Below are positions 33,628-41,965 of a stretch of DNA of 64,000 nt, one piece after another. Both the position numbers and the translations under genes were made by a program. The notes beneath the pieces were generated by a model. The model was not told the DNA's origin and searched no databases. It saw only the letters and a list, made by a program, of their open reading frames with translations. The first letter of the stretch is position 1. Every line of letters starts with the position of its first letter. The DNA comes from DATBGO01 sp036558005 (GTDB taxonomy: Bacteria > Actinomycetota > Actinomycetes > Streptosporangiales > Streptosporangiaceae): contig DATBGO010000237.1 of assembly GCA_036558005.1 (NCBI GenBank), positions 1-64,000 on the forward strand, in the 5' to 3' direction.

Positions 33628-35172
33628 CTAGTCGTGCACCGCGGCGCTCCGGTGACCCATCGCCGGTGACCAGCTAGCTGACGTCACAAGGCACTGTCCT
33701 CTGGCGGCAGTGCCCTGGGCTGATACGGGCGGATCCTGGCAGCGGAGGTGGACTGTCCGGCTGGACAACAGCGCAGAGTAGTCGCTCGACGCCCAGTTAT
33801 GGGCGGTCCCGCCGCACCCGACGTGCAGGGCGTAAGACCCGGCATGCGGCAGCCGGTAGCTGAAGGTTCCCCTGGAGCCGATGGGATAACTGAAACCAGA
33901 GGTGCCGGGCGGGCCGAGGTGGGCAAGGCCTGAGTCGGCCTGGCCGGTGGAGGCGGCGACCCAGACCCCGACCACCGGCTGGCCTGATGTACAAGCAACT
34001 GAGCCAGTAACCGTCGTACCGTTCTGGCCGCCCAGGATCTGCGACATGAGGTAGATCCCGGTAGCGAGCAGCGCAACAGCGATCAACGGCGCTGTGACGG
34101 AGATCCTGAGGAGGCCGGGCCTCAGCTGCCACCGCCTCGTTCGCCGCGCCGGGCCGGGACCGGCTGGCGCGGACGTCCTGCTCGCGAGCTGGGTCGCGAG
34201 CAGCCGGAACATGACCTCGGCGGAGGCACGGGCGGCGAAGGGCTTGTAACGATCGTTCTTGCGCGGGTCGGCGTGATCCATGACGCCCTTGACGACGATC
34301 CAGGTCAGGTCGCCGCGGCTGCTGGCCGTGCGCGCCACTGTCGCCGCCTCCATCTCCAGCCCTACGACCGTCTCCGCTCCCGGCGCTCGCAGCTGGTCCC
34401 AGGTCAGGCCGTCCTCGACGACGAGGTCGCCGCTGGCCATCGGCCCGGCCACGACCCGGAACGGCAACGTCCGCGGCGAGCTGACATCGAGGTACCGCAC
34501 CCGCCGGACGTACTCGCGTCCCGCCCTGGTTAGCCGCGGGCGGTCGACCGGCACGGTGATCAGTCCCCCGGACTCCAGCCGGGCCAGCATTGCCGCCCAT
34601 TCCTCGTCGGCGATGTACCGGGAGCGGCCCCGGTCCGCCCGGGGGTCCTCCCGGGCAAGGAGGCGCTCCAGCACCCAGCGCCGTGCCTCCTCCTCGCTCG
34701 GCGGACCGTTGGTGCTCAGGCCCGTCAATGGCAGATCCTGGGCGGCCCGAATCCAGCTCTCGCGCGCCGGGATCTGGCGGTGACAGGGATGAAACCCGGC
34801 TGCGCTCTGCTTTCCTTCCTGATAGCGGTAGGTGAAACTGGCGACAATCACATCGCCGAGCAGCACCTTCGCCGGGTTACCCGCGCAGACGCCGCTCATC
34901 GCCAGGCAACGCGGGCGCAGCCGTTCGGCCAGTAAGCCAGCGACCGCGCCGGTCGCCGTGCCGCCCTTCTGGACCGGGCGAGCCAGCGCGACCGTGAGGG
35001 CACCGCCGCCGGCCAGCCGGTATTCGCCCAGGTGGTACGGAGGAGGGTCCTCGTTATGCTCCTCCCAGCTCGCCACGCCAGGATCAGCTGCGGTACCGCG
35101 GCTGGCAACATCCCGCGCCGCGTCGAACTCCTCCTGCAGCGCGGTGACCACCAGCACGTCGACCTCAGCCAT
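33628..35172 (-). CDS. Membrane-anchored nucleoside phosphorylase-like protein
   Basis: 514 residues. Residues 1-150 and 230-330 make a PNP/MTAN-type phosphorylase fold: DVLVVTALQEEFDAA, SGVCAGNPAKVLLGDVIVA, GLEMEAATVA (Met-Glu for the ribose) and IVVKGVMDHAD with the probable catalytic Asp. Residues about 158-228 are inserted and look like a winged helix (YIADEEWAAMLARLESGGLI). A basic stretch leads into one membrane helix (about 357-380) and a beta-rich extracytoplasmic domain of about 90 residues. So the enzyme faces the cytoplasm. It starts 8 bases inside the rhomboid gene. Phosphorylase-fold modules of this kind occur as effectors in bacterial conflict systems. The last 30 residues extend into the pseudogene area. 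Confidence 0.78.
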   Translation of the reverse strand: MAEVDVLVVTALQEEFDAARDVASRGTAADPGVASWEEHNEDPPPYHLGEYRLAGGGALTVALARPVQKGGTATGAVAGLLAERLRPRCLAMSGVCAGNPAKVLLGDVIVASFTYRYQEGKQSAAGFHPCHRQIPARESWIRAAQDLPLTGLSTNGPPSEEEARRWVLERLLAREDPRADRGRSRYIADEEWAAMLARLESGGLITVPVDRPRLTRAGREYVRRVRYLDVSSPRTLPFRVVAGPMASGDLVVEDGLTWDQLRAPGAETVVGLEMEAATVARTASSRGDLTWIVVKGVMDHADPRKNDRYKPFAARASAEVMFRLLATQLASRTSAPAGPGPARRTRRWQLRPGLLRISVTAPLIAVALLATGIYLMSQILGGQNGTTVTGSVACTSGQPVVGVWVAASTGQADSGLAHLGPPGTSGFSYPIGSRGTFSYRLPHAGSYALHVGCGGTAHNWASSDYSALLSSRTVHLRCQDPPVSAQGTAARGQCLVTSASWSPAMGHRSAAVHD

Positions 35173-35983
35173 CGCGGGCCTCCCGGTGTAAGTAGCGTAG
35201 GCGGCGGGGCGGCGGGCCGGGTTCGGGGCTGAGGATCCGCATGGCCAGGCCGACCACGGCGCCGGCCAGGAAGCCGAAGATGTGGGCCAGGTAGGCGACT
35301 GACCCGGCGCCGGAGGTGGTGACGCCCACCGAGTACACCCACTGCAGCACGAACCACAGGCCCAGGACGAGCCAGGCGGGAATGCGCAGCGGCAGGAACA
35401 GCAGGAACGGCACCAGACTCCAGACCCTGGCCCTTGGGTACAGCACCAGGTAGGCACCCAGCACCCCGGCGATCGCGCCGGACGCGCCGATCAGCGGCGA
35501 GGTGGAGGCCGGGTAGATCGCCGCGAACCCGTACGCGGCCACGTAGCCGCAGCCCAGGTAGAAGATCAGGAACGGCAGCTTGCGCATCCGGTCCTCGACG
35601 TTGTTGCCGAACACCACCAGGAACAGCATGTTGCCGAGCAGGTGCAGCCAGCCCGCGTGCAGGAACATCGACCACAGCACCGACAGCGGCGGCGACTTGC
35701 GGTAGCCCGGCTTGCCCAGCAGGCAGCTGCCCGGGTGGCCGGGGGCGAGCTGGCCGGTCGGGACCAGCCGCAGCGGCCTGTCGGTGACCAGCTCGTGCGG
35801 GATCGCGGCGTACCGGTCATAGAACGCCGCCTGGTGGCACAGCGCGGCCGGCCCGGGCTGCGCGGCCATCACGCCGATCGACACCGGGGTCAGCAGCAGG
35901 ACCACGACGTTGGCCGCGACCAGCGCGTAGGTAACCCAGGGCGTCCGGCGCAGCGGGTTCAGGTCATGGACGGGAATCACCAC
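35165..35983 (-). CDS. Rhomboid-family intramembrane serine protease
   Basis: 272 residues with six to seven membrane helices. The catalytic Ser168 is in LIGASGAIAG, the general base His234 in AYLAHIFGFLAG, and the HAGWLHLLGN motif provides the oxyanion site (His114, Asn118). Loop 1 is long (about residues 40-98). GTG start; a TAT hexamer 6 bases before it suggests a leaderless message. Its stop overlaps the start of the membrane-anchored phosphorylase by 8 bases, so the two proteins are made together. Release of the neighbour's domain by cleavage of its single helix is a direct hypothesis. Confidence 0.92.
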   Translation of the reverse strand: MVIPVHDLNPLRRTPWVTYALVAANVVVLLLTPVSIGVMAAQPGPAALCHQAAFYDRYAAIPHELVTDRPLRLVPTGQLAPGHPGSCLLGKPGYRKSPPLSVLWSMFLHAGWLHLLGNMLFLVVFGNNVEDRMRKLPFLIFYLGCGYVAAYGFAAIYPASTSPLIGASGAIAGVLGAYLVLYPRARVWSLVPFLLFLPLRIPAWLVLGLWFVLQWVYSVGVTTSGAGSVAYLAHIFGFLAGAVVGLAMRILSPEPGPPPRRLRYLHREARDG

Positions 35984-36026
35984 GCTGCCATAGTGCCCGA
36001 CCAGCCCGGTCAGCGGCAGTGCCCGC

Positions 36027-36071
36027 GCGCGGTGCCGGTGCGCGGTGCCGGTGCGCGGTGCCGGTGCGCGG
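36027..36071. repeat. 13-base tandem repeat, 3.5 copies
   Basis: GCGCGGTGCCGGT is repeated three times exactly plus six bases between the rhomboid and MOSC genes. It may be a slippage product; no function is evident. Confidence 0.75.
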
Positions 36072-36096
36072 CAACCCGGGGGAGTGGCTGGCGGGG

Positions 36097-36723
36097 TCAG
36101 GACCGCTGACCGGCCCTGGCGGGGCCTGCTGCCGCCGCGGCGGCCGGGCTGGGCCCGCCGGGCAGCACGCCGGACGCGACCTTCACCGCCAGGTCACCGG
36201 GCCGGACCGGGCCCGCGGTGACCACGCTGGTGTTCATCCCGCGCAGCCGCAGCTTCCTGCCGGTCCTGGAGTTCACGAACCGCATCGCGTCGGCGCCGAA
36301 CCGCTCGACGAACTTCGCGCAGCCCAGGTGCGGGGCCGCGGAAACCCGCAGCACCGCGCCGCCGACCATGAGCAGCGAGCCTGGCGGCAGGTTGGCCACG
36401 CTCAGGTCGAGGTCAACGAAAAGCTGGTCACCGGCCAGCGGCATCCGGTCCTGGCCGCCGCTGACCAGCTCGGCGATCCGGGCGTTCATCACCGTCACCT
36501 GCTTGTCCGGGTCCGCCGAGCCGCCGGGGGTTTGCCTGCTGCCGCGCTCCAGCCAGTTGTCCCCGGCCAGCCCGGTGACCAGGTCGAGCCTGGCCTGGCT
36601 CGCCACCTCCCGCTGCCCGGTCCGCGGGCGGCGGACCACCAGGATGACGCGGCCGCGGTCGGGCGGAGAATCGCGGACGCGGTCAAGCCCGGCGAGCAGG
36701 CGCTCGGGCGACAGATGCCTCAC
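36097..36723 (-). CDS. MOSC-domain protein
   Basis: 208 residues. VILVVRRPRTGQREV, then LVTGLAGDNWLERG, VTVMNARIAEL and the conserved cysteine in LGCAKFVERFG, with NSRTGRKLRLRGMN near the end. MOSC domains handle molybdenum cofactor or sulfur transfer. GTG start with GGGAGA upstream. The C-terminus is Pro/Ala-rich and probably disordered. Stand-alone gene. Confidence 0.85.
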   Translation of the reverse strand: MRHLSPERLLAGLDRVRDSPPDRGRVILVVRRPRTGQREVASQARLDLVTGLAGDNWLERGSRQTPGGSADPDKQVTVMNARIAELVSGGQDRMPLAGDQLFVDLDLSVANLPPGSLLMVGGAVLRVSAAPHLGCAKFVERFGADAMRFVNSRTGRKLRLRGMNTSVVTAGPVRPGDLAVKVASGVLPGGPSPAAAAAAGPARAGQRS

Positions 36724-36882
36724 GCCCCGATTCTCCCGGCCCGCCGCCCGGCTGGCCAGCAGATTTTCCGGCCATCGGCGGCTACCGCCGAGAGCGGCCT
36801 TTATCAGGCATCATCCAAAGAACGTATGCCAGCCACCGCAATTGCGGGTTTAGTTCACCGGCCAGCTGTCTAGCATTAAGGT

Positions 36883-38094
36883 ATGCCGCCTGATATGGGT
36901 CCACAGCCAGCGGGCGTTCTGGAGGGAACGGCGGAGGCCACCTTCGCGCGGGTGCTGCGCGGATATGACACGCATCAGGTGAATGAGTACCTGCGGCAGC
37001 TGGCAGGCGAGCTGCGCCAGCTGCAGGACCGGGCCGGTGCGCTGCGCGAGCAGCTGGCCAGCAGGCAGGAGGAGCTCCGCGGGCAGGACGGCCAGGACAC
37101 CTCCGCGCCAGAGACGCGGATCGGCAGGCAGCTGCGGCTGGCCGAGGAACAGAAGGCCGAGATCCTGCAGGAAGCCAGGTCCGCCGCGGAGAAGCTCGGC
37201 GCCGACGCGAAGACCCAGGCCGAGCAGGAGCGGACGGCCGCCGGGCAGGAGGCAGCCGCGGCCCGGGCGGCGGCCAGGCGGGAAACGCAGGAACTGCGGG
37301 CGGTCACCGTGACGCAGGCGCGGGAGCTGACCGCCACCGCCCGGCAGGAGGCCGCCGAGCTGGCCGAGACGACCCGGCAGAAGACCGCGCAGCGGCGCGC
37401 CGACGCCGAGCGTGAGGTGACCGAGCAGCGCACCGCGGCGGCCGCAGAGCTCGCCGGGATGCAGGACACCGCGCGGCGCGAGACCGCCAGCCAGAAGCAG
37501 GCGGCTGAGCAGCAGCGGGACGAGCAGATGGCCGCCGCCAGGAAGGAAGCCGACGACCTGCTGACCGCCGCCCGCCAGGCGCTGGAAGAGACCACGGCGC
37601 GGCAGGCGAAAGAGCAGGCCGAGTTCGAGACCGCGTTCGCCGCCCGGCGCGAGCAGGCCGAGCAGGCCGAGGCGGAACGGCTCGCCGAGGCCAAGGGGAC
37701 AACCCAGCAGCTCGTCTCCCTGGCAGCCGAGGAGGCGGCGAGCGCCGAGCAGCGCGCCAGCACCGCCGGCGGCCGGGCCGAGCAGGCCGGCCGGGACGCC
37801 GACCAGCATCGCAGGCGGCTGCTCGGCGGGGCGCGGAAGAACGCCGACCGGATCACCGAGCGGGCCCAGGCCCAGGCCGACCAGCTGCTGGCCGCCGCCA
37901 GGGCCGAGGCGGACCGGCAGCGTGCCACCACCCAGCGCTATATCGACGAGCTGACCAGGCAGAAGGACAGCGTGGCCGCCGACCTCGCGGAGATCAGCGA
38001 GCTGCTCGGCACGCAGCTACCGAAGATCACCGTGGCGCTGCGGCGCTCGCCGGCCCGGCGCGCCCCTCGCGAGGGCGGGGCCGCGCCCGGCTAG
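36883..38094 (+). CDS. DivIVA-like long coiled-coil protein
   Basis: 403 residues. The N-terminus FARVLRGYDTHQVNEYLRQL is a DivIVA membrane-curvature domain; residues about 40-370 are Ala/Glu/Gln/Arg-rich uninterrupted coiled coil with repeated ARxEA-type heptads. It resembles the Scy/FilP-type cytoskeletal proteins that organise polar growth in filamentous actinomycetes, though it is shorter. A TAGCAT hexamer 6 bases before the ATG suggests a leaderless start. It converges on the LuxR gene. Confidence 0.85.
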   Translation: MPPDMGPQPAGVLEGTAEATFARVLRGYDTHQVNEYLRQLAGELRQLQDRAGALREQLASRQEELRGQDGQDTSAPETRIGRQLRLAEEQKAEILQEARSAAEKLGADAKTQAEQERTAAGQEAAAARAAARRETQELRAVTVTQARELTATARQEAAELAETTRQKTAQRRADAEREVTEQRTAAAAELAGMQDTARRETASQKQAAEQQRDEQMAAARKEADDLLTAARQALEETTARQAKEQAEFETAFAARREQAEQAEAERLAEAKGTTQQLVSLAAEEAASAEQRASTAGGRAEQAGRDADQHRRRLLGGARKNADRITERAQAQADQLLAAARAEADRQRATTQRYIDELTRQKDSVAADLAEISELLGTQLPKITVALRRSPARRAPREGGAAPG

Positions 38095-38101
38095 GGCCTG
38101 A

Positions 38102-38863
38102 CTAGCGGACGGCGGCGGACGAGCCGGCCGCCGCCAGCTCGCGGCCGGTCCCGGCCCGGTAGGCCGGGCGGTGCACCGGCCGGATCTTCCACACCTCGCA
38201 CCCGCTCAGCGCCAGGCTGTCCTGCGACCACAGGTCGGGCAGCCGGTGCCGGACCGCGAACGACACCGCCTCCAGCCGGGAGTGCACGCCGAGCTTGGTG
38301 AGCACGGACTGCAGGTGGGTGCGCACCGTGGTCCTGGACACCCCCAGGCGCTGAACCATCGCGGTGGTGTCGAGCCCTTCCAGCAGCATCAGCAGGCACT
38401 CCCGTTCCCGGCTGGTGAGCTGGGCAGCCAGCCGGAGCCCCGCGTCGGCGGGCGCCTGACGGCGGGCGGGCGGGGCGGCGGGCACGTCGACCACGGTCTC
38501 GCCGCGCCCGATCCTGGCCAGCGCCGAGACCACCGCCGCCAGCCCGCGTGACTGGTGCACGTAACCGCGGGCCCCGGCGTCCAGTGCCCGGGTGACCGCG
38601 GGCGCGCCCAGGTCGGCGCCGAGCACCAGGACCGCGGTGTCGCAGCACTGCGCGCGTACCCGGCCGATGATCTCGCCCGCCTCCTCGTCGGTCGGCGGCG
38701 CGCGGTCGACCAGGCACGCGTCCGGCCGCTCGCGCCGGACGCTGGCGACCATCTCGGCGCGGCTGCCCGCCACCGCCCTGATCACGTACCCGTGCTGAGC
38801 CAGCGCGGTGGACAGGGCGTCCAGGAAAACCAGGTGATCTTCGCCGAGTACCAGGCTCGTCAC
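38102..38863 (-). CDS. LuxR-type response regulator
   Basis: 253 residues. Receiver domain residues 1-120: LVLGEDHLVFLDAL with the acidic pair and Asp in ACLVDRAPP as phospho-acceptor; LuxR HTH about residues 150-210: LTSRERECLLMLLEGLDT, TTVRTHLQSVLTKLGVHSR. A GTG at the start of the receiver domain is chosen; another GTG 19 codons upstream is possible. No histidine kinase is adjacent. It lies beside the exopolysaccharide genes and next to a similar regulator, so control of that locus is likely but inferred. Confidence 0.85.
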   Translation of the reverse strand: MTSLVLGEDHLVFLDALSTALAQHGYVIRAVAGSRAEMVASVRRERPDACLVDRAPPTDEEAGEIIGRVRAQCCDTAVLVLGADLGAPAVTRALDAGARGYVHQSRGLAAVVSALARIGRGETVVDVPAAPPARRQAPADAGLRLAAQLTSRERECLLMLLEGLDTTAMVQRLGVSRTTVRTHLQSVLTKLGVHSRLEAVSFAVRHRLPDLWSQDSLALSGCEVWKIRPVHRPAYRAGTGRELAAAGSSAAVR

Positions 38864-39180
38864 CGGCCAGCACCTGCCCGTCGCGGCAGGCGGCCAGGCA
38901 CCTGGCCGTCGTTCATCCACTCCACTGCTGTCTCCCCCCAGCGCCGCCAGACCACTACCCGGCCCTGCTCCCGCCTCCGGCCGGTAATAACGTAAGAACC
39001 GTGCGAACAGCAATTTAGCGGTTGCGCGGTTACCTACATTGATAAGACGCCCATACACCCGCGTTCGTTTACGAATTGTTTGCGCGGGACTGGCGCTGAC
39101 GGCATGTCCTGGGCCTTCTTTCGGTTTTTCCCGAAATGCTCACGTCGTTCCCAGTTGCACCAGCTTGGCCGGGAATCTGG
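38864..39180. other. Intergenic region upstream of LuxR gene
   Basis: About 317 bases without a coding gene. The part near 38985-39075 is AT-richer than the surroundings and probably holds the regulator promoter (minus-strand TTATCAATG and TTACGTTATT). A small hairpin lies near the GT4 end. Confidence 0.5.
39119..39136 (-). terminator. Small hairpin after GT4 gene
   Basis: TTTCGG and CCGAAA form a 6-bp stem with a 6-base loop, 45 bases after the glycosyltransferase stop. Weak candidate terminator. Confidence 0.35.
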
Positions 39181-40353
39181 TCAGGCCCGGGCGGCCGCGG
39201 GCACGGCCGGGCCGTCGGCGTAGGCGGCGGTGAGCGCGTCGCGCAGGTCCTGCTGCCGGTACTGGCCGGCCACCCGGGCGTGCGCGGCGGCGGCCATCGC
39301 GACGGCGGCCCGCGGCGAGTCGAGCAGGTGACCGATCGCCGCGGCCAGCAGCGCGGGCCGGCCCGGCGGCACCAGCAGCCCGGTCGAGCCGGGCAGCACC
39401 AGGTCGGGCACGGCGTTCACGGCCGTCGCGACGACAGGCACGCCGCAGATCATCGCCTCCACGATCGCGGTCGGCAGGCCCTCATACCGGCTGGGCAGCA
39501 CGAACACGTCCAGGGCCGGCAGCACCCGCAGGATGTCGGCGCGCTGGCCGGCCAGCAGCACCCGGGGGGAGCGCGCGCGGCCGGCCCGCCGGGACAGTCG
39601 CCCGGCCAGCTCGCCGCCGCCGATCCAGACCCCGGTCACGCCGGGCCGCCCGAGCGCGGCGAGCGCGGCGGCCAGGTCCTCAGGGGCCTTCTGGTAGGTG
39701 AGCCGGCCGACCGATCCGACCACCACGCCGGTCTCCGGCAGGCCGAGCGCGCGCCTGGCCCGGCGGCGGGCCGCCGGGTCGCGGGCGGACATCGCGGCGG
39801 CGTCGCGGTCCGGCCCGTCCACCACCACGCCGATCGTGGCGATCCGGCCGGGGGCGATCAGCTCGCGCCGCACCGCCTCGGCGGCCACGCCGCTGCCCAC
39901 GCACAGCGCCAGGTCGGTGATCCGGCCGAGCCGCCGCTCGATGGTGACATAGGCCAGCCGCCGCGGTGGCGCCTGAAACTGGTGGAACGCGAATCCGTGG
40001 TAGGTGTGCACGACCCGGGGAATCCCGGCCCGGCGGGCGGCCATCCGGCCGATCGCGCCGGCCTTGGAGCAGTGCGTGTGGACCACCCCGAAGCCCCGCT
40101 GCGCCAGCAGCCGGGTCAGCCGCCGCAGCGCCAGCAGGTCGCTGCGGACCGCGATGGGCGCGCGCAGCGCGGGCTCGACCAGCACCTCGATGCCGGAGCT
40201 GGCGGCCTCCTCCAGCAGCCCGTCGCCGCTGCCGGTCACGATCACCGGCCGGAACGCGGCGCCGTCGGCGGCCTGCGCGCCGCGCAGCGCGAGCTGGCCC
40301 GCCCCGCCTTCCAGCCGGGTGATGACGGTCGCCACCAGGACCGGCGCGGTCAC
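39181..40353 (-). CDS. GT4-family glycosyltransferase
   Basis: 390 residues, GT-B fold. N-terminal VATVITRLEGGAGQLALRGA and VVHTHCSKAGAIGR, HTYHGFAFH; C-terminal donor domain VGRLTYQKAPEDL and PSRYEGLPTAIVEAM with the EX7E nucleotide-sugar site. GTG start overlaps the stop of the upstream regulator gene (GTGA), so it is coupled to it. The pattern resembles transferases of exopolysaccharide clusters that act on lipid-linked sugars. Confidence 0.88.
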   Translation of the reverse strand: MTAPVLVATVITRLEGGAGQLALRGAQAADGAAFRPVIVTGSGDGLLEEAASSGIEVLVEPALRAPIAVRSDLLALRRLTRLLAQRGFGVVHTHCSKAGAIGRMAARRAGIPRVVHTYHGFAFHQFQAPPRRLAYVTIERRLGRITDLALCVGSGVAAEAVRRELIAPGRIATIGVVVDGPDRDAAAMSARDPAARRRARRALGLPETGVVVGSVGRLTYQKAPEDLAAALAALGRPGVTGVWIGGGELAGRLSRRAGRARSPRVLLAGQRADILRVLPALDVFVLPSRYEGLPTAIVEAMICGVPVVATAVNAVPDLVLPGSTGLLVPPGRPALLAAAIGHLLDSPRAAVAMAAAAHARVAGQYRQQDLRDALTAAYADGPAVPAAARA

Positions 40354-41099
40354 CGGCGGCGCTGGCCGGCCGACCCGATCGGCACGGCGGTCCCGGCCCG
40401 GCCGGCCGGCGGATGCACGGCATGCTGGCTGGCCGGGCGCTCGGGCGGGCGCAGGCCGGCCGCACGGGCGATCCGCACCGCCTGCAGCCGGGTGTGCACG
40501 TCCAGCTTGCTGAAGATGCTGCGGGTGTGGGTGCGCACCGTGTCGGGGGAGATCAGCAGCTCGGCCGCGATCTGCTGGCCGTGCTTGCCTTCCACCATGC
40601 TGGCCAGCACGTCCCGCTCGCGCGGGCTGAGCACGTCCAGCGGGTTGGACTCCTGGCCGGCCCGGCGGATGTCGTCGCGCAGCTGGCGCAGCACCTCGCC
40701 GAGAATCTGCGGCGGGTACCAGGAGCTGCCCGCGCACACGCCGCGGATGACCGACTCCAGCTCCGCCGCGCCCTGGGTCCTGGACACCCAGGCGTCCGCC
40801 CCCGCCCTGGCCGCGTCCACCGCCTCCCTGACGTCGTCGTCGGCGCTGACGATCACCACGTGCCCGGCCGGCCAGGCTTCCTGCAGCTGCTGCACCAGCC
40901 CGGCCACCGCGAGGCCGGCCGGGCGGGCATGGATCACGATGACGTCGGGCCGCCGCCAGCTCACCAGCTGGCTGAGCCGGGGGTCGGTGCTGGTGCAGGT
41001 GTCGGCGACCGAAAGGTCGGGCGCGGCCGACAGCCGGGACGCGAGCGCCTCGGTGACCATCCGGTAGTCACCGACCAGAACCAGCCGCAATACGTCCAC
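40350..41099 (-). CDS. LuxR-type regulator with atypical receiver
   Basis: 249 residues. Receiver-like domain: LRLVLVGDYRMVTEAL; the strand that normally ends in the phospho-Asp reads VIVIHARPAGL, so His replaces Asp and the first acidic pair is reduced to Gly-Asp. LuxR HTH: LSPRERDVLASMVEGKHGQQIAAELL, DTVRTHTRSIFSKLDVHTR. It probably acts without phosphorylation. The start GTG is at the first strand; a longer frame to 41159 exists. Translationally coupled to the GT4 gene and divergent from the deacetylase. Confidence 0.83.
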   Translation of the reverse strand: MDVLRLVLVGDYRMVTEALASRLSAAPDLSVADTCTSTDPRLSQLVSWRRPDVIVIHARPAGLAVAGLVQQLQEAWPAGHVVIVSADDDVREAVDAARAGADAWVSRTQGAAELESVIRGVCAGSSWYPPQILGEVLRQLRDDIRRAGQESNPLDVLSPRERDVLASMVEGKHGQQIAAELLISPDTVRTHTRSIFSKLDVHTRLQAVRIARAAGLRPPERPASQHAVHPPAGRAGTAVPIGSAGQRRR

Positions 41100-41207
41100 A
41101 TCGCCACTATGACCGGCGCCGGCCGGGCTGTCCTCATACCAATGAATGACTTCGTGCAATCCCGCTGCGCGATGAACAAGCCCGCCCTGATGGCTTAGCT
41201 TTCGGGC

Positions 41208-41235
41208 AGTGCCGCGTCCGAAGTGCCGCGTCCGA
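41208..41235. repeat. 14-base exact tandem duplication in divergent promoter
   Basis: AGTGCCGCGTCCGA occurs twice in tandem in the 182-base gap between the atypical LuxR gene and the deacetylase. It may be a pair of regulator binding sites. Confidence 0.5.
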
Positions 41236-41281
41236 GCAGACCATCCGGGAGCCAGTCATTTCCAGCGTCAGGGCACCGCTC

Positions 41282-41965
41282 GTGTACATGTACCACTCCG
41301 TCACCAGGTACGAGGCGGACCCGTACCTGGTGACAGTGACGCCGCGGCGGTTCGAGCAGCAGATGGACTGGCTGCGGCGGCGTGGCCGCCGCGGGGTCAG
41401 CATGCGCGAGCTGCTCGCGGCCCGGCGGGCCGGCTCGGCGGCCGGCCTGGTCGGGCTCACCTTCGACGACGGCTACGCCGACTTCGCCGGCAACGTGGCG
41501 CCGGTGCTGGCCAGCCACGGGTTCAGCGCGACCTTGTTCCCCATCGCGGGCCGGCTCGGCGGCGACAACGAGTGGGACCCGGACGGCCCGCGCAAGCCGC
41601 TGCTCACCGGGCCGCAGCTGGCCGGGCTGGCCGGGCCTGGCATCGAGATCGGCTCGCACGGCATGCGGCACGTCCGGCTGGCCTCGGTCAGCGACGACGA
41701 ACTGGTCCGCGAGGTGGCCGGCAGCAGGAGCCTGCTGCGCGACATCAGCGGGCAGCAGGTCGCCGGGTTCTGCTATCCCTACGGCGACCTCGACAGCCGG
41801 GTGGTCGCCGCGGTGCGCAGGGCCGGCTACGAGTACGGGTGCGCGATCTGGCGGTCCGGGCTCACCGGGACGTACGCGCTGCCGCGCACCTTCGTCGGCG
41901 AGCGTGACACCGGGCCCCGGCTGCGGGCCAAGGCGGTCCGGCACCGGATCGGCGGGCTGCGGTGA
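41282..41965 (+). CDS. Polysaccharide deacetylase (NodB/CE4)
   Basis: 227 residues. Catalytic motifs are complete: TFDDGYADF (base and metal Asp), SHGMRH (metal His pair), YPYGDL and the C-terminal LPRTFVG. There is no signal peptide, so it may act on cytoplasmic or lipid-linked substrate, or start further upstream. GTG start. It overlaps the repeat-protein gene by four bases. It removes N-acetyl groups from amino sugars, fitting the neighbouring polymer genes. Confidence 0.88.
   Translation: MYMYHSVTRYEADPYLVTVTPRRFEQQMDWLRRRGRRGVSMRELLAARRAGSAAGLVGLTFDDGYADFAGNVAPVLASHGFSATLFPIAGRLGGDNEWDPDGPRKPLLTGPQLAGLAGPGIEIGSHGMRHVRLASVSDDELVREVAGSRSLLRDISGQQVAGFCYPYGDLDSRVVAAVRRAGYEYGCAIWRSGLTGTYALPRTFVGERDTGPRLRAKAVRHRIGGLR

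Noticed and set aside
1..39015. Shared AACCGTGCGAACAG at the window start and near 39000
   Set aside because: A single 14-base GC-rich match in 64 kb is expected by chance; no flanking similarity.
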